From: Bacillota bacterium | GTDB lineage: Bacteria > Bacillota > Clostridia > Acetivibrionales > DTU013 | NCBI GenBank assembly: GCA_023412665.1 | Contig: JAEZCA010000043.1 | Span: 1-64,000, forward strand | Direction: 5' to 3' | DNA length: 64,000 nt | Shown here: in pieces, positions 44,369 to 52,990 of the stretch | Layout of the letters: every line of letters begins with the position of its first letter | How positions within the stretch are numbered: the stretch's first letter is position 1 | The notes under the pieces: generated by a model | Told to the model about the DNA's origin: nothing | The model's input: only the letters and a program-made list of their open reading frames with translations | Databases searched by the model: none | Made by a program: the position numbers and the translations under genes

Positions 44369-46063
44369 TCACAGCTTAAGATATCTGCCTGCTATGGGAA
44401 CCCTGGCCGTGTAGGAAAGTATCCTGCCTCCCATCGGAAAGCTTCTGATATCATCTGCAGTCAAACCCTTTGCCACGATCATGAGCAGGTAGTAAACCAG
44501 TCCTCCTGCAGCTATGGCTAAACTGCCGCAAATCAAATTTTGTATGAAAAAGGATTTGATGAACCACCCTGTCATAATAGTTAATCCATGATAAACCAGG
44601 AATACTATCAGCCCCATGATGACAGACACACTGAGAGGTCTGTTGAACAGCCTCTTAACGCTCAACCTGACACCGGTATGCTTCTTTATTGCTCTATAAT
44701 TCATGACTGCGGCAAATATATAGCATACCGCATTTCCGATAATCGCTCCCTTGATGTTTATAGGCCTTATTGAAATGAAGATATAGTTTACGATCAGCTT
44801 CAGAACCAGGCCGATAACCATATGGACTGTGGGCACATAAACCTTCCCTATACCCTGCAGTATTGATGTCTGTATGGATACCAGCGATATCAGCACCAGG
44901 GTCCACGAGCCCATGATCAGCAGATCCCAGCCGTCAGGTGATCTTGGGAAAAGCATGTTTATTATAGGTTTAGCCATAACAGTCAGTCCGACTGCAGCAG
45001 GTACGGCTATCATCAGTATTGTCTTGAAGCTTCTGTAGATCCTTCGGCGCAGCAGGTCTTTGTCGTTAAGAGCATGGGCTGCTGAAATGGACGGAAGTAT
45101 TGCTGTTTGCAGCGCTGTAGCAAACGCCACCGGGATAAACAGCACTTTATTATACTGAGTTGAAAGTATGCCGTACATGCTGGTAGCTTCAACATCGCTA
45201 AAACCTGCCACAAGTAGTCGTGACTTTATATTTACAACATCGATGAGCTGAGTCGCATATATAGCCACAGAACTTAATGTTATTGGTACTGCATAGCTTA
45301 ATATTTTTTTGATCAGTGATCTGTTTGAAACCTCCTGCCCGGCATTTTGCGATAGCTTAACTTCACGGAGTATGTCCTTCCGCTTTTTCCGATAAGTACT
45401 ATATAGATATAACGCGCTGACCAAAGCACCGACGGAAGTACCCACCGTAGCACCCGCAGCTGCATAAACAACAGCTTCCCTGAAAATCTCCGTTTCACCG
45501 GTGATCCCTTTTGCAACTGCGATATTTACACCATATTTATACATAACCCAGGCAAAAACAATTGTCAGAGCAGAATTCACAGCCTGCTCAATTATTTGGG
45601 AGATGCTTGTGGGCACCATATTCGAACGGCCCTGGAAGTAACCCTTGAAAATGCAGGAGATCGATGTAAAGAGCATCGTAGGTGACAGCGCAAGTATCGT
45701 AAGATAACACTCCGGCGAGTGCATCATATTTGCCAACGGCATCGCTAGTACAGCCGTAAGGATGCTTGTAGCAGCTCCGGCAACCACCAGCATCACAGAC
45801 GAGATCCGCAGCGTTCTATACGAAAGGTCATACTTTTCTGAGGCCAGCTGCTCGGATATGATCTTTGACAGTGCAATAGGCATACCGGTATTGGTAATAA
45901 CAAATACCAGCTGGTAAATTTTAAAGCCCTGCTCATGTATGCCGTTTCCATAGTTGCTGAGTATAAGCGTGACAATCGGCACATAAAGCAATCCCAGCAG
46001 CTTGTTAATAACGCTGGCAGCGCTTAATATTGTAAAACCCTTTGAACTTGATTGTTTGTCCAC
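44369..46063 (-). CDS. MurJ/SpoVB-type lipid flippase
   Basis: A 564-residue MOP-family protein with about 14 membrane segments, beginning TILSAASVINKLLGLLYVPI and containing KGYFQGRSNMVPTSISQI, both characteristic of MurJ/SpoVB-type lipid II flippases. It is distinct from the flippase next to tgl. The start codon is probably GTG with a weak ribosome binding site; the upstream FemAB gene ends seven bases earlier, so translation is likely coupled. Its operon partners are a FemAB-type aminoacyl transferase and an ATP-grasp ligase, which suggests flipping of a modified precursor. Confidence 0.87.
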   Translation of the reverse strand: MDKQSSSKGFTILSAASVINKLLGLLYVPIVTLILSNYGNGIHEQGFKIYQLVFVITNTGMPIALSKIISEQLASEKYDLSYRTLRISSVMLVVAGAATSILTAVLAMPLANMMHSPECYLTILALSPTMLFTSISCIFKGYFQGRSNMVPTSISQIIEQAVNSALTIVFAWVMYKYGVNIAVAKGITGETEIFREAVVYAAAGATVGTSVGALVSALYLYSTYRKKRKDILREVKLSQNAGQEVSNRSLIKKILSYAVPITLSSVAIYATQLIDVVNIKSRLLVAGFSDVEATSMYGILSTQYNKVLFIPVAFATALQTAILPSISAAHALNDKDLLRRRIYRSFKTILMIAVPAAVGLTVMAKPIINMLFPRSPDGWDLLIMGSWTLVLISLVSIQTSILQGIGKVYVPTVHMVIGLVLKLIVNYIFISIRPINIKGAIIGNAVCYIFAAVMNYRAIKKHTGVRLSVKRLFNRPLSVSVIMGLIVFLVYHGLTIMTGWFIKSFFIQNLICGSLAIAAGGLVYYLLMIVAKGLTADDIRSFPMGGRILSYTARVPIAGRYLKL

Positions 46064-46070
46064 AGCAATC

Positions 46071-47213
46071 TTACTTTCTCTTATAGATTTTTCTCCTTAG
46101 CTCGCGGAAGGCAGTAACGCCTTTCTCTGCCAGGAAGTTAATGAACGGGTTGAAAACGTAATCCAGCATTCCAACAAATTCGGTGAACTTGCCCTTGAAG
46201 CCGACCTTGAACTTGTAGAGTCCGTACATCGGGTTGTTCTCATCGATATTGCCAGGAACTCCCCTGAAATCATAAATTTCACTGCCTTCTTCCAGCGCCC
46301 ATTTTATCATGTTCCACTGGAGCAGGTAATTGGGCATCAGGTTGCGATGCTCATTTATGCTTGCGCCATACAGATACCAGCATTTATTGCCGTAGAGTAT
46401 GGCAATGGTACCGGCGATGGGCATTCCTTCATAATAGGCGATAAAAACCCTTAGATGGTCGGGCGCCAGGCAGTCGTACACCTTTTCGTAGTACTCCCTG
46501 CTCCTTACGACAAAGTTGTCGCGGACCCCGGTCTCAACGATCATTTTATAGAAATCGGCAACGTTCTCCCTTGTGCCAACCTTGATCACAACGCCCTTTT
46601 TCTCCGCCAGCCGTATATTGTAACGGACCTTGTGGTGGAAGTCCGCCATCAGCTGCTCCTGGGTCTTGCCTCTCAGATCGAGCCTGAAAACGAACCTGGG
46701 CTGAATACCCTCATAATTCTTCAATCCGCGGCTGACCTTGAACCCCAGCTTTTTAACTATTTCCTCAAACTGCGTGTCCTCTATCTCGATGTCGGGATCC
46801 ATCTTCAGCACGTAGCTCCTGTGCTTTTTAGCCAGCTTTTTGCACTTTTCCAGCAGCTCCCGCAATGTCGCCTCGTCATGGGGATCACAAACCGGTCCCC
46901 TGGGAGAGTACATCATTGTAAAGGGAAGTACAGGTATCCTTCTTATTAAAAGGCTCATGGCGCCCTTGATTTGTCCGTTTTCGTCCTCAACAGCAACGAT
47001 CTCGTTTTTCCAGAAGGACTTGATCCTGGCCCATTGGGGCGACTGCATGAAATGTCCCTTTGGGTGGGACTGTAGGAACTCTTCGTATTTCGTAACAGCA
47101 TCCGTGTTGCTTAAGGCCGCTCCAGCCGCATCAGCGACATTGGGAGCACTGGCGGTATTGGCAGCGACTTCGGTGTTTTCTTCATTTGTTATGGTATCTT
47201 TTATATTATCCAA
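46071..47213 (-). CDS. FemAB/FemX-type peptidoglycan branch transferase
   Basis: A 380-residue protein with two GNAT-like folds as in FemX/FemA, which add amino acids from aminoacyl-tRNA to the lysine or DAP side chain of lipid II or its UDP precursor. Visible family segments: HFMQSPQWARIK, PFTMMYSPRGPV, FHHKVRYNIRLAEKKG and the C-terminal WYLYGAS..MPNYLLQW and YDFRGVPGN. A coiled-coil insertion was not seen, as expected for FemX. A TTG start with GGGGTGAG upstream is preferred; an ATG at 47234 in frame has no site. It is the middle gene of a three-gene operon. Confidence 0.87.
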   Translation of the reverse strand: MDNIKDTITNEENTEVAANTASAPNVADAAGAALSNTDAVTKYEEFLQSHPKGHFMQSPQWARIKSFWKNEIVAVEDENGQIKGAMSLLIRRIPVLPFTMMYSPRGPVCDPHDEATLRELLEKCKKLAKKHRSYVLKMDPDIEIEDTQFEEIVKKLGFKVSRGLKNYEGIQPRFVFRLDLRGKTQEQLMADFHHKVRYNIRLAEKKGVVIKVGTRENVADFYKMIVETGVRDNFVVRSREYYEKVYDCLAPDHLRVFIAYYEGMPIAGTIAILYGNKCWYLYGASINEHRNLMPNYLLQWNMIKWALEEGSEIYDFRGVPGNIDENNPMYGLYKFKVGFKGKFTEFVGMLDYVFNPFINFLAEKGVTAFRELRRKIYKRK

Positions 47214-47251
47214 TAGTCTCACCCCATATTGCATATCATTAGTGTAGTTAG

Positions 47252-48460
47252 CTACAGGTATTTTCTAAATTTGAGATAGTGGCTCAGATGCAGCTTATAT
47301 AAGAACAGCACTCTTTTTATTTTATTGTCACCCTTCATAAACAAAGGATTTGTTATCCTCTTTTCATTGACCAGTTCCCTCATTTGTGAGGCAACAGCGC
47401 CATCCTTTGTATATCTGAACGCAACACCCAGAGGTATGACAGTCCATAGGTTCCGGGCATTTGCTATTTCCAGCTGCAGTTTTTTATTGTATATACGATC
47501 TTCGACAACATATCTTGCTAAATTGTTCCCAACAGCCGTCACGTAATAATTACTTCGTCCCTGCCTAAGGTTAACCTCAAGTATTTTGTATTTTCCGTCC
47601 CTCTGGTCATATTTTATATCAAAAGTCGAAAAACCTGTATACCCGATGCTGTCCAGGAAATTCCTCAGCATTTCGGAAAGCTCAGGATTGTATTCATTCA
47701 TAAGGACAGCTGTATTGCCAAGTCCGTGGGGTGTATGCTCCTCCAATACGACATGGGCAAGAGACATCAGCTTGACCTTCCTGTCGGTACCCGAATAGCA
47801 GATCATAACTCTCAGGTTGGAATCCTCCCCGGGTATAAAATCCTGTATGATCAGCTGGTCATCATAGCCTGCTTCGTATACCTGCTTTATAACAGCTTTG
47901 AGCTCTTCCTCGCTTTTAAGCTTGTACACCTTTTTCTGTGACGGGAATTCATGCTGCCAGTATTTTATACCATTTGATGGCTTAACGATGACCGGGAACC
48001 CGAACGGCAGCTTGAAGCTGTCTCCCATGGACCTGTCATATATAAATGTGCCAGGGTACACAATGCCGTACTTGTCACACATCTCATAAAACCTGATTTT
48101 TGTAAGCAGGCTGTCCATCATTTCCTCATCCACATATGGCGCTATTACATTTGCAGGCAGAACCGCCTTATTTCTTATAATCTGCTCGACATAGCTGTCG
48201 CTGCAGCCAATCAGAATAATCTTTTTGTCAGCATTTTTCTCGGCAAGTCCTGTAATAGTCCTGATAAAGGTATCCTGCAGGTCTAGTCCCGGAACAGCCT
48301 TGAAATCAATGATCCTGCTGTTTCCGCTGGGTCCCGAGTTAACCTTGCCCCTCACAATGGACCTGACTCCATATTCCTCGTAAAAAGCCCTGGACATGCT
48401 GTATGTATTTATATCATTACCCAGAATTACCGGTATGAACTCTTTCTCCACGGTCTTCAA
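47252..48460 (-). CDS. ATP-grasp family carboxylate-amine ligase
   Basis: A 402-residue ATP-grasp enzyme. Pre-ATP-grasp fold with ILIGCSDSYVEQII, then FPVIVKPSNG, LIIQDFIPG and the metal-binding KILEVNLRQGRSN. The family joins a carboxylate to an amine through acyl phosphate. The D-aspartate ligase of Enterococcus, which makes the interpeptide bridge, is an ATP-grasp enzyme; similarity of context (FemAB and flippase genes next) makes a wall-precursor role attractive but unproven. The start is TTG with AGGGG eight to nine bases upstream. First gene after a good promoter at 48510-48538. Confidence 0.8.
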   Translation of the reverse strand: MKTVEKEFIPVILGNDINTYSMSRAFYEEYGVRSIVRGKVNSGPSGNSRIIDFKAVPGLDLQDTFIRTITGLAEKNADKKIILIGCSDSYVEQIIRNKAVLPANVIAPYVDEEMMDSLLTKIRFYEMCDKYGIVYPGTFIYDRSMGDSFKLPFGFPVIVKPSNGIKYWQHEFPSQKKVYKLKSEEELKAVIKQVYEAGYDDQLIIQDFIPGEDSNLRVMICYSGTDRKVKLMSLAHVVLEEHTPHGLGNTAVLMNEYNPELSEMLRNFLDSIGYTGFSTFDIKYDQRDGKYKILEVNLRQGRSNYYVTAVGNNLARYVVEDRIYNKKLQLEIANARNLWTVIPLGVAFRYTKDGAVASQMRELVNEKRITNPLFMKGDNKIKRVLFLYKLHLSHYLKFRKYL

Positions 48461-48509
48461 ATCATTTACCCCTCTATCCTCTTTCGTATGTACACGACAC
48501 GTTCATTTT

Positions 48510-48538
48510 AGTATATCGAGTTCCAAATATCAAGTCAA
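48510..48538 (-). promoter_or_regulatory. Promoter of the ATP-grasp/FemAB/flippase operon
   Basis: On the minus strand TTGACT (48538-48533), a 17-base spacer and TATACT (48515-48510) give a strong sigma-A match, about 50 bases before the TTG start. Confidence 0.7.
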
Positions 48539-48542
48539 ACAT

Positions 48543-48585
48543 GGAAGCTGGAAGCAGAGGAACCGTCCCCCTGCTTCCTGCTTCC
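48543..48585. repeat. 15-bp inverted repeat, intergenic
   Basis: GGAAGCTGGAAGCAG and CTGCTTCCTGCTTCC pair over 15 bp with one mismatch around a 13-base loop. Each arm itself is two GGAAGC units. It sits just upstream of the promoter for the ATP-grasp operon. No T-run follows on the minus strand, so it is not a clear terminator. Confidence 0.6.
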
Positions 48586-48696
48586 TTTGTGGAACCTTAC
48601 CTTAATTCTTGCCAAGAAACAAAGCATACATTACTATAGAAGTATAAAATAGCTGGAAAGGTGAGGATAGTATACTCAAACCACGGACCTGACTTG

Positions 48697-48775
48697 CATT
48701 TGACCAATCCGTTGCTCAAATATTTGAGTTTTGGCCACATTTAACCAACCCGCTGCTCAAATATTTGAGTTTTGG
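48697..48775. repeat. Two 38-bp direct repeats with a palindromic core
   Basis: Copies at 48697-48734 and 48738-48775 differ at four positions. Each contains the perfect 14-bp palindrome CTCAAATATTTGAG followed by TTTTGG. Spacing is 41 bases centre to centre, about four DNA turns, which favours co-operative binding of a dimeric regulator. They lie 160-265 bases upstream of the promoter for the ATP-grasp operon and beyond the end of the ABC-F gene. The rest of the 460-base gap holds nothing else I recognise. Confidence 0.75.
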
Positions 48776-48922
48776 GATAAAACTGTAGATGTTTTTAGAT
48801 ACAGTATTGCATAATATAGAGAGTAAAGCATTATGTTAACTCGCAATGAAGATATTTTGCCCATTACTCGCTAATTTGAGCACGGCTCATAATTTATTCA
48901 TTTTAACCCCCGTCCCTTTTGA

Positions 48923-50686
48923 TTACCTCTCCTTTAGCAGTGCGGTAAGCCGCCGGTATTCCTCCTCCAGCGCCTCTTTGTCACAGTTAGGCGCCGAAAG
49001 CCGGCTTATTATCTCTGTGATTCTCATCCGCAGCATAGTTTGTTCCAGTTCATCAGATTTTTTTGTTCCTTTCATCTTCGAGTTTTTTTCAAACTCTTCG
49101 AACTCCTCAAGACCGCCTTCAAAGCTCCTTATCGTCATACTGCCCGGCAGCAGCAGCCTGTCTGCCACTGAGCTTACAAAAGCCCTGTCATGTGAAACGA
49201 ACAGCACTGTTCCTTCATAATCCTTGAGCACGCTGCCCAATGCTTCAATAGACTGCATATCGAGGTAGTTGGTCGGTTCATCCAGCAAAAGGACATTTGC
49301 CTTTGAAACAAACAGCTTCGCAAAAGCTGTCTTAATTTTTTCACCACCACTTAGCACTTCAACCTTCTTGAAAACTGCGTCACCCTGAAGCAGCAGCCTT
49401 GCCAATATCGTCCTGGCAGCAGTTTCGCTTTGCACGCTGTCCCTCATTACATTTTTCAATACGGTCTCTTCCGGGTTCAGATTCTCAAAGGTCTGCCTGA
49501 AGTACGCCAGCCGGGCTTTTGGAACGACACTGATGCTCCTGATGGGTACTTCTGCTGTATCACAGAACTGCCTGATATCCATGTCCATATCCCCAATGTC
49601 ATCATTGTGAATACCTGCGTCCGTGCCGTAACGGTCTGACAGATAAGCTGCATACACCAGATTGAGCAGGGTCGTCTTGCCTGTGCCATTTTCACCCCAG
49701 AGGGCAGTCTTCATCCCGTTTGCTGTGCTAAAACACGCATCTTTGAAGACCGGCACGCTTCCATAGCTGAAGCTCAGCTTTTCCGCACTTATTACTACTT
49801 TGTTCCCGGGCGGCTCGGTCAATGAAAAGTCCAGCCTTATTCCGGGCTGTTCCCGCGGCTTCTCCTTCACCTCAAGCTTTTCAAGCCGCGTGATCAGGCT
49901 GTTTGCGACATTGTGCAGCTTCTCCTGGCTCTCGTTGGCCTGGCGTTTATGAAGCCTTGCCTCGGAATTCCCCATTCTGCCTGGCGCTTTTTTTACCTTT
50001 CCGGCTCTTCTCTTTCTGTTTGATATAGCTTCCTCAAGGGCTGTCTTCTCTTCAATGTACTTATCATATTCAAGGCCTGCCCTCTCCCTTTCCATTTCGC
50101 ACTGCTGCCTGTAAAATGTGAAATTGCCGCTGAAGCTGCGAATGCCCCCGTCCTTCACCTCAATGATCCTGTTGCAAAGCGAATCCAGCAGACTCCTGTC
50201 GTGGCTGATCATAACAAAGGATTCCACAGCTTTAAGCTTCTGCCTGAGAATCTCTATGCCCTTATAATCCAGATTTGATGTGGGTTCATCTGCAAAAAGC
50301 AGTACATTTCCGCTTCCAAACGCTCCTGCGATTCTGAGCCTGGTTCGTTCACCCCCGCTTAGCGCAGCTCTGTCAAGCTTCCGGTCAATATTGAATTCCT
50401 TAAGCAGCCTTATTTCTGTTCCTGATATCTCCTGCCCGACCGGATTAATGTAATCGGTGTCGTTCTGATCGAACTGCCTGATATAGCCGACCCGGCAATA
50501 ACATTTAACACAGCCCTCGTCAGGCTCAAGCTCTCCCGACAGTATATCCAGCAGAGTAGTTTTACCTGCACCGTTAAGGCCTGTTACCCCGATCCGGTCT
50601 CCGGAATATATTTTCAGCTCATCTAACCCGAGTATCTGCCTGTCTCCATAAAACTTCTTTATATTTACACCTTCCAAAAGCAACAT
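48923..50686 (-). CDS. ABC-F ATPase, ribosome-protection type
   Basis: A 587-residue protein with two ABC domains in tandem and no membrane part: Walker A GLNGAGKTT and GENGTGKTT, signatures LSGGERTRLR and LSGGEKIKTA, Walker B with DEPTSNLD and DEPTNYLD. Between them is a basic, helical interdomain linker (about residues 205-280, with RKRRAGKVKKAPGRMG), as in Vga/Lsa/Msr-type proteins that displace antibiotics from the ribosome. Housekeeping ABC-F factors such as EttA are alternatives. The leader hairpin covering its ribosome binding site resembles attenuators of resistance genes and favours an inducible resistance role. Confidence 0.85.
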   Translation of the reverse strand: MLLLEGVNIKKFYGDRQILGLDELKIYSGDRIGVTGLNGAGKTTLLDILSGELEPDEGCVKCYCRVGYIRQFDQNDTDYINPVGQEISGTEIRLLKEFNIDRKLDRAALSGGERTRLRIAGAFGSGNVLLFADEPTSNLDYKGIEILRQKLKAVESFVMISHDRSLLDSLCNRIIEVKDGGIRSFSGNFTFYRQQCEMERERAGLEYDKYIEEKTALEEAISNRKRRAGKVKKAPGRMGNSEARLHKRQANESQEKLHNVANSLITRLEKLEVKEKPREQPGIRLDFSLTEPPGNKVVISAEKLSFSYGSVPVFKDACFSTANGMKTALWGENGTGKTTLLNLVYAAYLSDRYGTDAGIHNDDIGDMDMDIRQFCDTAEVPIRSISVVPKARLAYFRQTFENLNPEETVLKNVMRDSVQSETAARTILARLLLQGDAVFKKVEVLSGGEKIKTAFAKLFVSKANVLLLDEPTNYLDMQSIEALGSVLKDYEGTVLFVSHDRAFVSSVADRLLLPGSMTIRSFEGGLEEFEEFEKNSKMKGTKKSDELEQTMLRMRITEIISRLSAPNCDKEALEEEYRRLTALLKER

Positions 50687-50688
50687 AA

Positions 50689-50809
50689 AAGGTCTCTCCT
50701 TTCACACAGTCATGTGCGGGAAAGACCTTAAACCTCTAACAAAGGTGACATCTGCCGTCAGTCCGCCGGAACATAATATCCAAATCAGGCGTAAGGCAGC
50801 TGACAGCAT
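50689..50809 (-). promoter_or_regulatory. ABC-F leader: SD-sequestering hairpin and 35-codon leader frame
   Basis: On the minus strand AAGGTCTTTCC (50729-50719) pairs with GGAGAGACCTT (50699-50689) over 11 bp with one G-U pair, hiding the GGAG ribosome binding site nine bases from the ATG. An open frame of 35 codons starts at ATG 50809 and stops at TGA 50704-50702, inside the loop, so ribosomes on it would run through the first arm. A leader start site lacks a clear ribosome binding site, which lowers confidence in translation. This is the layout of a translational attenuator. The rest of 50730-50994 has no other gene. Confidence 0.6.
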
Positions 50810-50994
50810 CACATCAATATAAGTCAAAAGCAGGTATAAAAAGCCGATCCAGCACAAACCGGAGCAATATATGCTCAGTAGTCTATTGTCCTATGACATT
50901 GCCGAATCAGCCAATCCTCATTCCTTAATACCTTGCCCTTTCATCTTGTTTACTATATTTTAACCCGTATTAGGTGAACAGTCAACGTGAATAA

Positions 50995-51669
50995 TCAACG
51001 ATGAAAGGCCAGCGCTTTAGCAAGCTTGTCTCTGTCGATATTATTGCCGTTATTAACACCTATATCCAATATTGTCTTAATAGCAGTATACCTGTCCATA
51101 TCAGCTCCGTTCCATTCGCTGGGCATCCAGTCCTCCACCCGTTCGTATATATTTATATACCAGCCGTATGGCTGACCTTTCTTGTCGATCCTCCGTCTGC
51201 TGCCGGCTACCGTAATCTGGAACAGCCTCTGCAGTTCGACTATGGCGCTGTCAACCTTGCTGCTGCCCTTTTTGCCCGTTACACCCATACAGCTTCTGAT
51301 TTCAATGGTGTCCAAAACCTTTCTCTCCTCAAACAGCTCCCACAGCTCCCATACGCTCTGGCTCACCAACCCGCTGTAACGCCTTTCCTCCATTTGCTCC
51401 GAAGGCCTGCAGGCTGCCAGAAAGGCCGGATAAAGCCGTGGTGCAATAAATCCCTTGTTTCCGCCGAGTACACATCCAAAAGCCAGGCGCTTTTCTTCCG
51501 CAGCCCTGTCCTTCCACCGCCAGGGATCTGTTTCAGGGTCACCCGTATGCCATATCTCCATCGGTGTCTCACCGACTAATGACGGCAATCCGTCAACGAT
51601 ACCGGAAAATGCCATAAATCCCAGCTCTTCCACTCTTTTCAAAAAGTCTTTATAGCAAAGAAGCTTCAC
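50995..51669 (-). CDS. AlkZ-related conserved protein
   Basis: A 224-residue soluble protein that recalls the AlkZ-related proteins of Firmicutes. It has an N-terminal DFLKRVEELGF helix, a Trp-rich segment (PMEIWHTGDPETDPWRWK, about 36-54), a winged-helix-like region (SQSVWELWELFEERKVLDTIEIR, with TGKKGSSKVDSAIVELQRLFQ) and GWYINIYERVEDWMP. Full AlkZ/YcaQ enzymes are DNA glycosylases acting on cross-links, but this protein is shorter and enzymatic activity is not shown. GTG start with GAGGTG seven bases upstream. Confidence 0.6.
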   Translation of the reverse strand: MKLLCYKDFLKRVEELGFMAFSGIVDGLPSLVGETPMEIWHTGDPETDPWRWKDRAAEEKRLAFGCVLGGNKGFIAPRLYPAFLAACRPSEQMEERRYSGLVSQSVWELWELFEERKVLDTIEIRSCMGVTGKKGSSKVDSAIVELQRLFQITVAGSRRRIDKKGQPYGWYINIYERVEDWMPSEWNGADMDRYTAIKTILDIGVNNGNNIDRDKLAKALAFHR

Positions 51670-51749
51670 AGATATTCACCTCAAATAAGCTTTATTTTGG
51701 TAAGGCTGATATAACCTCTCACATGGAATGCAATTAGCCGACCTCATTA

Positions 51750-52616
51750 TCAAATAACATTATAAGCTCTCAGCCTGCTGATCGCTTCCCAAGTGACCCT
51801 GCCCCGCCATTCCAGCACAGAAGCAGCCCCGGGGGCATCCCATCTGACCGGCCATCCTCCGTCCGGCTCCTGCTGCTTCAGCAGATCCTCCAGATGACCA
51901 TCGATCTGTTGCTGCGAGAACAGCGGTCTGCAGACCGAATCCGGCCCTGGTGCAAAATGAAGGGGTGTAAGGCCATATGTATTTACTGGGGCATCAGGTA
52001 TGAAAAATCTGGCCGAAGGAAGGACTTCAGCAATGATGTCCAGCAGCTGCTCCGCTTTCCTTCTGTCCGGCAGGTATTGCGCCAGGCGGGCGGCACAGCA
52101 CAGCGCATGCGCTTCGATGGGAGGAGCTTTAATAAACATGTCACAGCAGGTCTCAGCGGCCTTTGAAAGCCATTCATGCTCTACTCCCTGGTAATACAGC
52201 AAACCGCATATTTCGGCTGTAGGATTGAAGCCGGCAGCAATGGTGGAATTGATCCAATGCCCTGCAACAGGATACTCGAACACATTATCCGAGAAAAACG
52301 GAACGAGTCCCTTTTCATCGGCAACCGACTGCAGGTAATCACAAAGAGATAACGCAAATTCCGTGTCGCGGCACCGTGCTTCCTCCATTGACCCCAGCCC
52401 GAAGGATACAAACAGGGGCTGACTCGACGGGCACCGCTCATCGGGCTCAAGGGCATGTCCGAGCCCGCCGTCAGGGTTCTGGTATGCTTTCACCACGCGC
52501 CCTGCATATTCGGGAGACAAACCCTCAAAGCGTATCTCATACAGTCTGCGTTCCAGCAGCCTGGCATTTGACATTATAAATCCATGAGCTTTTTCCAGTA
52601 CTTTACTCAAAATCAT
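51750..52616 (-). CDS. Alpha/alpha-toroid (prenyltransferase/cyclase-like) protein
   Basis: A 288-residue protein with the repeat style of terpenoid cyclase/prenyltransferase alpha-alpha barrels: YQNPDGGLGHALEPD near the start and LKQQEPDGGWPVRWDAPG near the end are QW-like repeats. The DXDD or DCTAE motifs of squalene-hopene cyclases are absent, so it is probably not a triterpene cyclase. The start follows AAGGAGAGG. A copy of the recurrent 21-bp motif is about 140 bases upstream. Function unknown. Confidence 0.6.
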   Translation of the reverse strand: MILSKVLEKAHGFIMSNARLLERRLYEIRFEGLSPEYAGRVVKAYQNPDGGLGHALEPDERCPSSQPLFVSFGLGSMEEARCRDTEFALSLCDYLQSVADEKGLVPFFSDNVFEYPVAGHWINSTIAAGFNPTAEICGLLYYQGVEHEWLSKAAETCCDMFIKAPPIEAHALCCAARLAQYLPDRRKAEQLLDIIAEVLPSARFFIPDAPVNTYGLTPLHFAPGPDSVCRPLFSQQQIDGHLEDLLKQQEPDGGWPVRWDAPGAASVLEWRGRVTWEAISRLRAYNVI

Positions 52617-52753
52617 CTGCACATCCTCTCCTTGATGAATGCTGCTACGTTGCATGCAATGGCAATATAATTCACATATAGCATAGCTGTTTACACTTTA
52701 TGGTTCCTTTATCGAGATCACACAGCTATCCTGCCGGAACCACTTTCTATTTG

Positions 52754-52774
52754 ATTATAACACTTCGGTTCAAA
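52754..52774 (-). promoter_or_regulatory. Recurrent 21-bp motif, copy upstream of toroid protein
   Basis: Identical over 21 bases, on the same (minus) strand, to the copy before the cyclophilin gene. It lies about 140 bases before the start, too far to be the whole story if it is only a -10 box, unless the leader is long. Confidence 0.5.
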
Positions 52775-52973
52775 GAAAACCATTTTACCACAATTACAAT
52801 CTCACGGTACCATGTTTCAGCGTCGGCGGTCTCAGGTTCCATACCGGCAAAATCAGCAGTTGGTGAATGAAGTTTAAAAAAATTAACCTATATCTGGCAA
52901 TTTAGAATTTCCATTAAATTATTTAAACGTATTCTGCATATTAACTTAAATATGTTCGTATTTTGCAAAAACA

Positions 52974-52990
52974 GTTTAAAAATTTTAAAC
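52974..52990. promoter_or_regulatory. Candidate Lrp operator palindrome
   Basis: GTTTAAAAATTTTAAAC is a 17-base palindrome (8-bp arms, one central base) 49 bases upstream of the Lrp-family start. AT-rich dyads of this size are typical autoregulatory sites. Confidence 0.45.

Noticed and set aside
48697..48775. Repeats considered as a CRISPR remnant
   Set aside because: Only two copies, spacer of three bases and no cas genes; a regulatory dyad fits better.
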